Below, one piece after another: positions 6,982-11,590 of a stretch of 11,590 bases of DNA. Position 1 is the first letter of the stretch, and each line of letters starts with the position of its first letter. The notes below the pieces were generated by a model. The model saw nothing but the letters and a program-made list of their open reading frames with translations, searched no databases and was not told the origin of the DNA. Source of the DNA: Planctomycetota bacterium (GTDB lineage Bacteria; Planctomycetota; Brocadiia; SM23-32); assembly GCA_030604585.1 (NCBI GenBank), contig JAUVVP010000018.1, forward strand, positions 1-11,590. The letters run 5' to 3'. The translations under genes and the position numbers were made by a program.

Positions 6982-9114
6982 TTATTGCAGCGCCAGTTCG
7001 TAATAGACGGTCTCGTGGGCGCGTTGGAGGCGGAGGGTCGCCACGCCGTTGGCCACCTCGAGGGGCACCTGCTGCCGGCGTTTGCCGTTCACGTCGAGCG
7101 TCCAGGCAACGAGCTGGTCGGCGTGCTCGGAGCGGATGCGCAATTCCCCGACAATGGCCCGCAGCAGGATGGGCCCGCGCCCTTCGTCCTTGAGTCGGCA
7201 GAGGGGCGTGCCGTGGCGGCCGGACACCTCCGCCGTCACCTCGTACTCCATCCCCGTGTTACGGGCCGGCCCGACGGCACAGACCAGCAAGCGCCCGCTC
7301 GCCTGAATCGGCACGTCGTCCTCCAGCGAGACGACGTAGACGGCGCCGAACGGCGTGGAGCTTGTCAGCACAACGGAGCCCAGCACGCGCGCCCCCAGGT
7401 TCAGGAAGCCGATCGCGCCCTGCGCGCGGGGTGTGTCGATCGTCACCACGCCGTCCCGCGCGTTCCAGCACAGCTCTCCCGTCATGGAGCGCGCCGTCAG
7501 GGATTCCTCGTCCCAATGCCCGCTGATGTCGGCCACGACCGGCTCGCGGGGCTCGTCCACGAACCGGTAGCCCACCTTCCCCACCCAGGCGGCCGGCCAG
7601 GGCAGGGGCTTGCGGTCGGCGACCGGTTCGAACAGATCCTCGAGCCCGTAGAGCGCCTCCGCCACCAGCTCCCCTTCGCGCACGTCGTGCCGATACCACA
7701 TGGTGGCCACGGCCGGAAACTGAAGAAGCTGCGGCGGATTGGCCAGCATGTCGAATGAGCCCGGCCCGAGCTTCTCCGACCAGTCGGGGCTGAAGTAGCC
7801 GAACTGCATCGGCGCCTCCCACCCCTGCAGCATGCCGTAGACGGCCATCAGGCCCGTGCCTTCGAGCGAGTGCTCGTTCGGCAGGCAGGTGTTCCATTCG
7901 GTGAAGGTCACGGGCTTGCCCAGCACGCGCTCCCACGCCTTGTGCAGCACCAGGTTGCCGACGCCGAGTTCCTGGTGCTCGGCCGGGTCGGTGATGATGG
8001 CCTTCACCATCGGCAGGTTGTGGAAGCTGCAGGTGGCCAGGCGCCACTTCAGGTTGCCCTCGCCCTGCGGGTGGTCCCAGTAGCCGTGGCAGTCCAGGTA
8101 GTCGAGCTTCGCCTGGCCCCACAGGTGCACGCGCGTGGTGAAGCCGCCGCCCTGCCAGTTGGTGCCCGAGATGGGAGTCTTAACGCCGATCTCGCGCAGG
8201 TGGTCGCGCGTCTCGGTGAAATACTTCTCCTCCAGGTGCAGGAAGAAGCGCATCTGGTCCTGCGCGCGCACGGCCCTCTCGGGATGCTCGCAGAGGTGCT
8301 GCTCCTGGAACTCGCCGATACCCATGATGGCCATGCGCTGCGCCGTTGCGAGCCCTTCGTTCTCGGCAAGGGGGCTGGGCCCGTCCGCCTCCCATGCCGC
8401 GCGCAGGGCGGCCTCGTCGCCGTACTTCCGCCGCAGCCAGTCCTTGAACAGCTCCTCCAGCTCGCCTTTGAACGGCTCGGCCAGGTTCTCCACGCCGTAC
8501 CAGAAGAGCGAGTCCTCGTTGCATATCTCGATGAGGGCGATGACCGGGTCGTCGCAGTAGCGCTTCTCGCTGTAGGGGTTGAGGTGCGTGAAGATGTCCT
8601 CCATGCGCCGGCGCTTCAGGCGGATGACGTCCTCGTTGAAGAAAGTCAGGAACTGCGTGCTTCCGCCCTCGGGCAAGCCGGGGATGTTGTCCCCCGGCCT
8701 GACGCGCAGATAGTAGTCCACGTCGAGGATGACGTAGACGCCCTCCTGGCCGAGCCGGTGGATCATGAAGTCGAGCCGGTCCCAGCGCTCCTCGCTGTAG
8801 TCGCGCACCGAGTTGCCGTCCGGATCGGTCACGCCGATCGTGCCGTGGTAGCGCACGATGTTGATGCCCTGTTTGACAAGGCGGCGGCAGACATAGTCGG
8901 CCGTCTCCGGCTCGTAGGCGCGTGCGAGCTGCGCGCCGAAGAAGCGCGCCGGCGCCCCGTCCTCGAAAACGAACCGTTCGCCTTCGACGTGGAGGAAGCC
9001 GTGCTGCCCGGCGGGCTTCTCAATGAAACGCGAGCAGTCCAGCGCGCTCGGCCCGAACTCATCCTTCGTCGGCTTGAACTCGAACCAGTCCTTCATCTCT
9101 TCGTGCGACGCCAT
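6982..9114 (-). CDS. Clan GH-A (GH5/GH42-like) TIM-barrel glycoside hydrolase
   Basis: This is a 710-residue protein starting MASHEEMKDWFEF; ATG 9114 follows a strong GGAGGAA site (6-nt spacing), which decides it against an upstream start at 9177. Residues about 35-500 form a TIM barrel: ARFFGAQL and INIVRYHG near the start, acid/base Glu200 in IEICNED, a CHGYWDHP segment (342-349) and the likely nucleophile Glu406 in VTFTEWN. An acid/base Glu after Asn at the end of strand 4 and a nucleophile at strand 7 are the clan GH-A pattern. The last ~200 residues form beta-sandwich domains. No signal peptide or membrane segment is visible, so the enzyme is probably cytoplasmic and would act on imported oligosaccharides. 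Exact family and substrate cannot be assigned by eye. It is transcribed alone and convergent with the HicB region; no terminator is evident between them. Confidence 0.78.
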   Translation of the reverse strand: MASHEEMKDWFEFKPTKDEFGPSALDCSRFIEKPAGQHGFLHVEGERFVFEDGAPARFFGAQLARAYEPETADYVCRRLVKQGINIVRYHGTIGVTDPDGNSVRDYSEERWDRLDFMIHRLGQEGVYVILDVDYYLRVRPGDNIPGLPEGGSTQFLTFFNEDVIRLKRRRMEDIFTHLNPYSEKRYCDDPVIALIEICNEDSLFWYGVENLAEPFKGELEELFKDWLRRKYGDEAALRAAWEADGPSPLAENEGLATAQRMAIMGIGEFQEQHLCEHPERAVRAQDQMRFFLHLEEKYFTETRDHLREIGVKTPISGTNWQGGGFTTRVHLWGQAKLDYLDCHGYWDHPQGEGNLKWRLATCSFHNLPMVKAIITDPAEHQELGVGNLVLHKAWERVLGKPVTFTEWNTCLPNEHSLEGTGLMAVYGMLQGWEAPMQFGYFSPDWSEKLGPGSFDMLANPPQLLQFPAVATMWYRHDVREGELVAEALYGLEDLFEPVADRKPLPWPAAWVGKVGYRFVDEPREPVVADISGHWDEESLTARSMTGELCWNARDGVVTIDTPRAQGAIGFLNLGARVLGSVVLTSSTPFGAVYVVSLEDDVPIQASGRLLVCAVGPARNTGMEYEVTAEVSGRHGTPLCRLKDEGRGPILLRAIVGELRIRSEHADQLVAWTLDVNGKRRQQVPLEVANGVATLRLQRAHETVYYELALQ

Positions 9115-9327
9115 AGGCCGTTCCTCCCGGGGTGCAGGCTGCGTGGCCGCCCAATCTAACCCCGCAGCCGCTCGCAAGCAAAGGAAAGCAGGGGCACGGC
9201 ACGACGCGCACCCACTGCCAATCCCCTCACCGCCATCCGACGGCGCCCGGCGTCAGTTGCAAAACCTGGGACGACGGAATAACGTGTTGCCTTCCCGGGC
9301 AAACGCGCACATCAGCAGAGGACGATA

Positions 9328-9585
9328 ATGGAAGCTCCGATTGACTCCTACCCGACCGCCGCCGAAGTGGACGTCTCGTGCGAGGCCATCCTGCGCCGGG
9401 CGGGCGACGCCGACCTGCGGGGCGAACTGCTCGACGACATGACCTACACCTTCCGGCTCGGCGTGATGGCAATCCAACCGTGCAGGGCTTGTGCTCAACG
9501 ACTTCGGGGTGGCACTGCCGGCAACGGCAGGGCCAGGATGAGGGCGGCGGCCGATTCCCAGGCCAAGATTGCTCGCCGCAAATAG
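9328..9585 (+). CDS. Small hypothetical protein, probably a truncated gene
   Basis: This is an 85-codon frame with AGAGGA five bases before the ATG. I do not recognise it. The first ~50 residues (MEAPIDSYPTAAEVDVSC to about FRLGVMAIQ) have high third-position GC and look like ordinary coding sequence. The remainder, from about 9478, is Arg/Ala-rich and reads like non-coding DNA. From 9485 the +1 frame (GLVLNDFGVALPATAGPG, then stop) looks more protein-like, so a frameshift or truncation near 9480 is possible. It is divergent from the GH-A gene and convergent with the next gene. It may be a 5' remnant rather than a functional protein. Confidence 0.35.
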   Translation: MEAPIDSYPTAAEVDVSCEAILRRAGDADLRGELLDDMTYTFRLGVMAIQPCRACAQRLRGGTAGNGRARMRAAADSQAKIARRK

Positions 9586-9606
9586 CTTCCGATGGCTGGT
9601 GACGTC

Positions 9607-9984
9607 CTATCTGCCAAGGGCTTGTGCGCGCATATATGCAAGAGCCGTTCTGAACATTCTCAGCCATCCTTCGCACGTGGGAGCGAACTCGTCAGCGTCG
9701 AAATCGGGAAGACCAATCTGGATGCCTTCTTCACGGAGCCCGTCTTTTAGACTGTGCAGGGTGCCCTCCAGCTCCTGAAGGATGGCTTCCAACCGTCTGC
9801 TTCTGCTTACTCTAGCTCTCGTCTCTTCGCTGCTTTCAAACAGCACCTGGAGGCCCCTCCCGTCTGTTGGGAGCCGTTCCCGCAACGTCCCTCGGTAGCT
9901 TGGATTGTTACCCAGAATAGCCTCTGCGTCCCCAAGCAGAATCTCCGCCCTGCCAACGATCCTCCGGATATGCTCGGAACTCAC
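9607..9984 (-). CDS. Hypothetical protein, predicted all-helical, 125 residues
   Basis: A GTG start at 9984 is preceded by a textbook AAGGAG (9996-9991) with 6-nt spacing, which makes this a credible gene. The product (MSSEHIRRIVGRAEIL at the start, AYMRAQALGR at the end) is Glu/Arg/Leu-rich. It has likely long helices over residues 1-30, 50-90 (a charged ELEGTLHSLKDGLREEG stretch) and 105-125. There is no signal peptide, membrane segment or motif I recognise. Codon use is less GC-biased than in the flanking hydrolases, and it lies in a stretch of degraded DNA, so it may have been acquired. It has no same-strand partner nearby. Confidence 0.6.
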   Translation of the reverse strand: MSSEHIRRIVGRAEILLGDAEAILGNNPSYRGTLRERLPTDGRGLQVLFESSEETRARVSRSRRLEAILQELEGTLHSLKDGLREEGIQIGLPDFDADEFAPTCEGWLRMFRTALAYMRAQALGR

Positions 9985-10195
9985 TTTCGTCTCCTTCGGT
10001 GCTTCTTCAACAAAGACAGAGACCTCTCAGGCATCCAGCGCCCATGACCTGCATGAGCAGCAGCTTGGCAGCGGCCGAGGGCACCGAATCGATTCTTCTT
10101 AGTGGGCAGGGCAACTGGACACGAATTGGACTTCTTGCCCGGGGCACCTACGCCCTGGAACCCCGGCTGCGGCAGCCGATCTTGGCCACCTGACC

Positions 10196-10478
10196 TCAGT
10201 ACGGCACGTACCCGTTGCCAAAGAAGAGGTTGTACGAGCCGTAATTCCTCCTCCGCGGGGCCCGCAGCACGAGATTCGCTCCCAGTGGCGGGCTCCCTCT
10301 TGCAGACAGCTGCCACCTGCAGTACGGGGGGGGGCGCCAAGCGCGCGTGTTTCAGCGCGCCATAGGGACCCCAGAGCGTCACTCCAATACTACTACGGGC
10401 CTTGAAAGCGTGCAAGTAATAACCTGGCTCTAGGTTGCCTCTCGCGACCTGATTCCTTAGTGCATCTAACAAAACCAA
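10196..10478 (-). pseudogene. Possible frameshifted gene remnant at a homopolymer tract
   Basis: On the minus strand a frame entering at 10478 reads GNLEPGYYLHAFKARSS, then VTLWGPYGALKHARLAPPP, into a run of nine C (G 10326-10334 on the plus strand). With eight C the reading would continue in the frame ending NYGSYNLFFGNGYVPY and stop at 10198-10196. Both halves look more protein-like than their alternatives, together about 94 codons. There is no good start: the 5' end runs into the inverted-repeat element. I recognise no family. It may be a remnant, a sequencing error at the homopolymer, or chance. Confidence 0.3.
10326..10334 (+). repeat. Homopolymer tract of nine G
   Basis: Nine consecutive G residues are followed by CGCC. 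Such tracts are prone to slipped-strand mispairing and to assembly error. It lies exactly at the boundary between two minus-strand frames that would join if one base were lost. Confidence 0.85.
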
Positions 10479-10592
10479 CCGCGGAGGACGCAGAGCCCGC
10501 CGAGAACGGCCAAAACCATTGATTATGCGCCTTGATTGCCTCTGCGCTCTCTGCGCGCTCTGCAGTAAATGTAGTATTGTTAGGAGTTCTTA
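10457..10592. repeat. Imperfect inverted-repeat element with 9-nt GCAGAG periodicity
   Basis: Inner arms 10478-10504 and 10540-10566 pair as inverted repeats at 20 of 27 positions around a 35-nt loop. Each arm is three copies of a GCAGAG-like hexamer spaced 9 nt apart (starts 10481, 10490 and 10499 on the left). Outer arms 10457-10476 and 10573-10592 also pair (12 of 20) and share an exact CTAACAA/TTGTTAG (10466-10472, 10577-10583). The whole is about 136 bp without coding capacity, so a MITE-like or REP-like palindromic element is a reasonable guess. No target-site duplication is clear. Confidence 0.6.
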
Positions 10593-10727
10593 GGAAAGAA
10601 GAGGTTAGGTTTAGTTTGCCAGCCCGGACTCGGCCGCAAGGCCGCTGGACCCGACGGCGCTCGCCCCTCAAAGCGCAGGCCGCGTGCTTGGCTGGAGAGA
10701 GTGTGGCCGTTGCACGGGAGAGCGCCG

Positions 10728-10955
10728 ATGCCGAGGAGTGAGAAGCTGTTCAGGTTCCTGGCCGGCCTGATGCTGCATCGGTTCTACGGAACGGTTACAA
10801 TACGGTTCGAGAGTGGTAAGGTGACGCATGTCGAGACGGAGACCCGGCGCATGTGGCAGTACAAGGATCTGCCCGAGCAGGTGGGAGAAACCCCAGGTGC
10901 GGTGCACCATCCGTTGATCACTGGGGTAGCGACTCAAGATCAGAGCAGGCTATGA
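10728..10955 (+). CDS. DUF2292/YezD-like small protein
   Basis: This is a 75-residue protein. The core FYGTVTIRFESGKVTHVE, followed by TETRR, matches the DUF2292 (YezD) pattern of a short beta-hairpin domain, YG-[ST]-[VI]-TI...GK-V...[VI]-[ED]. Members are usually 50-60 residues and their function is unknown. The ATG at 10728 has GGGAG seven bases upstream; a GTG at 10701 is an in-frame but weaker option. Residues after about 51 (from QVGETPG onward) extend beyond the usual family end and may be a recent read-through tail. The stop codon overlaps the next start as ATGA, so translation of the exported protein downstream is probably coupled to it. Confidence 0.7.
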   Translation: MPRSEKLFRFLAGLMLHRFYGTVTIRFESGKVTHVETETRRMWQYKDLPEQVGETPGAVHHPLITGVATQDQSRL

Positions 10956-11590
10956 GGACCGAATCGGGCACCGTGGTAAGCAGTCGGCGTCAGCACATGA
11001 TGAGATACTTGGCCCCGGCCCTGCTTATGGTCACGACCGCTTTCCCTGCATCGGCAACAGACCTCTTCTTCCCTGACCTGATAGCGAAGAGCGAGAACGG
11101 GCGCTACAAATGCGAGGCCACATCACCTGACAATCGAGGAGGCCCCCTCAGCATTCCGTTTCAGGGCGATTTCACGATCACTTTGCGTAATGACACGACG
11201 AAGAAGGTGCTCTGGACTCACAAGCAAGGGGAAGACGAGGCGAGTCCTGTCGAGCTGATCCCCACGAATCACGGCTATCTCGTCATGCTGAATGCAGGGT
11301 ACCAGTATTACGTGTTCGACAGAGAGGGAGACCCGAGGAAGGTCCTTGATGTCCTGGATACGCTCCCGGAAGAGGAGGTGGAGAGATTTGCCGATCGGAC
11401 CACCGCGGGTGTGATGTGGCGCCGCTACTCTAAGCAGGGACTCTTGTTCGACGGAGGTAAGACTCACTTCTACGTACGCACCTACTGGGGCCGACTCATG
11501 ATCATCGATGTGGAAGCTCGACGGCTGGTCCGGGAACCGACCATCATGAAGGACGTTGAGGACGCCATCGTACAAGAGACAAGGTCATGG
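10952..11590 (+). CDS. Exported protein of unknown function (3' end beyond window)
   Basis: An open frame runs from ATG 10952 to the window edge: 213 codons, no stop. A Sec signal peptide is visible (MMRYLAPALLMVTT, ending FPASA), with cleavage likely after Ala35 and mature TDLFFPDLIAKSENG. The ATG at 10952 overlaps the DUF2292 stop (ATGA); in-frame ATGs at 10997 and 11000 would give a cleaner signal peptide but lack an obvious ribosome site. The mature part alternates beta-strands: FTITLRNDTTKKVLW, GYLVMLNAGYQYYVFD, TTAGVMWRRYS and YVRTYWGRLMIIDVEARRLV. This suggests a beta-propeller-like or WD40-like sheet comparing a signal with a stored value, but I recognise no named family, although I associate similar exported proteins with planctomycetes. 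No catalytic motif is seen. Confidence 0.7.
   Translation, partial: MRTESGTVVSSRRQHMMRYLAPALLMVTTAFPASATDLFFPDLIAKSENGRYKCEATSPDNRGGPLSIPFQGDFTITLRNDTTKKVLWTHKQGEDEASPVELIPTNHGYLVMLNAGYQYYVFDREGDPRKVLDVLDTLPEEEVERFADRTTAGVMWRRYSKQGLLFDGGKTHFYVRTYWGRLMIIDVEARRLVREPTIMKDVEDAIVQETRSW

Larger units (their letters stand above)
9985..10727. other. Gene-poor region of about 740 bp with remnants and repeats
   Basis: No confident gene lies here. The stretch 10000-10195 shows nothing I can support on either strand. Around 10196-10478 is a possible frameshifted minus-strand gene remnant with a G9 tract, followed by an imperfect inverted-repeat element (10457-10592). A small CGGCC-GCAA-GGCCG hairpin sits at 10631-10644 without a T-run. 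I found no tRNA, terminator or convincing promoter. The composition is patchy, with an A/T-richer part around 10440-10620. Confidence 0.6.

Noticed and set aside
7870..9159. A 429-codon plus-strand open frame opposite the GH-A hydrolase
   Set aside because: It is a shadow of a gene with a catalytic Glu pair and a strong ribosome site; its composition is unlike a natural protein.
9287..9302. TTGCC...GGCAA hairpin upstream of the 9328 ORF as an operator
   Set aside because: It is only five base pairs and there is no promoter around it that I can support.
10108..10140. GGGCAA...TTGCCC inverted repeat as a terminator
   Set aside because: It has only a 6-bp stem with a 20-nt loop and no T-run.
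10478..10566. CRISPR-like periodic repeat
   Set aside because: The units are 6-9 nt with no spacers and are arranged as an inverted repeat; no cas gene is nearby.
10631..10644. CGGCC-GCAA-GGCCG hairpin as a terminator or RNA element
   Set aside because: It is a five-base-pair stem, common in GC-rich DNA, with no T-tract or conserved context.
11123..11575. A 150-codon minus-strand frame near the right edge
   Set aside because: The plus strand is open throughout with a signal peptide and an ATGA-coupled start, so the minus frame is a shadow.

Overview
The window is GC-rich DNA from a bacterium. It reads like a chromosome fragment of a saccharolytic planctomycete or related PVC-type or deep-branching heterotroph. 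This rests on gene content (a GH2-like protein with tandem glutamine-amidotransferase-like domains, a large clan GH-A hydrolase, a CehA/McbA-type PHP hydrolase, and a secreted protein of a type I associate with planctomycete genomes). It is an inference; no rRNA or marker gene is present.

Layout. Positions 1-3451 (+) hold the 3' part of a GH2-like glycosidase followed, 31 bp later, by a CoA-acylating methylmalonate-semialdehyde dehydrogenase-type ALDH. Positions 3543-6342 (-) hold a two-gene unit, an M14 peptidase lipoprotein (MpaA-like) followed by a PHP-domain metallohydrolase, behind a good -10 element. Positions 6560-6925 (+) hold a strong promoter, an intact HicB-like antitoxin and an internally deleted, frame-terminated remnant of its HicA toxin. 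Positions 6982-9114 (-) hold a 710-residue clan GH-A glycoside hydrolase with no signal peptide.

Positions 9115-10727 form a degraded, gene-poor stretch. It holds a short broken-looking ORF (+), one well-started 125-residue orphan protein (-), a probable frameshifted gene remnant at a G9 tract (-), and an imperfect inverted-repeat element of about 136 bp built from 9-nt GCAGAG-type units. Positions 10728-11590 (+) hold a DUF2292/YezD-like small protein coupled by an ATGA overlap to an exported protein of unknown function that runs off the right edge.

The left half looks like carbohydrate catabolism and housekeeping. The GH2-ALDH pair could be one transcript, but their substrates cannot be linked from sequence. 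I do not see a complete new defence or mobile system. The items most worth a second look are the orphaned HicB with its toxin remnant, the 9-nt-periodic palindromic element, the ACAGG periodic repeat that overlaps the annotated start of the PHP gene, and the coupled DUF2292/exported-protein pair.
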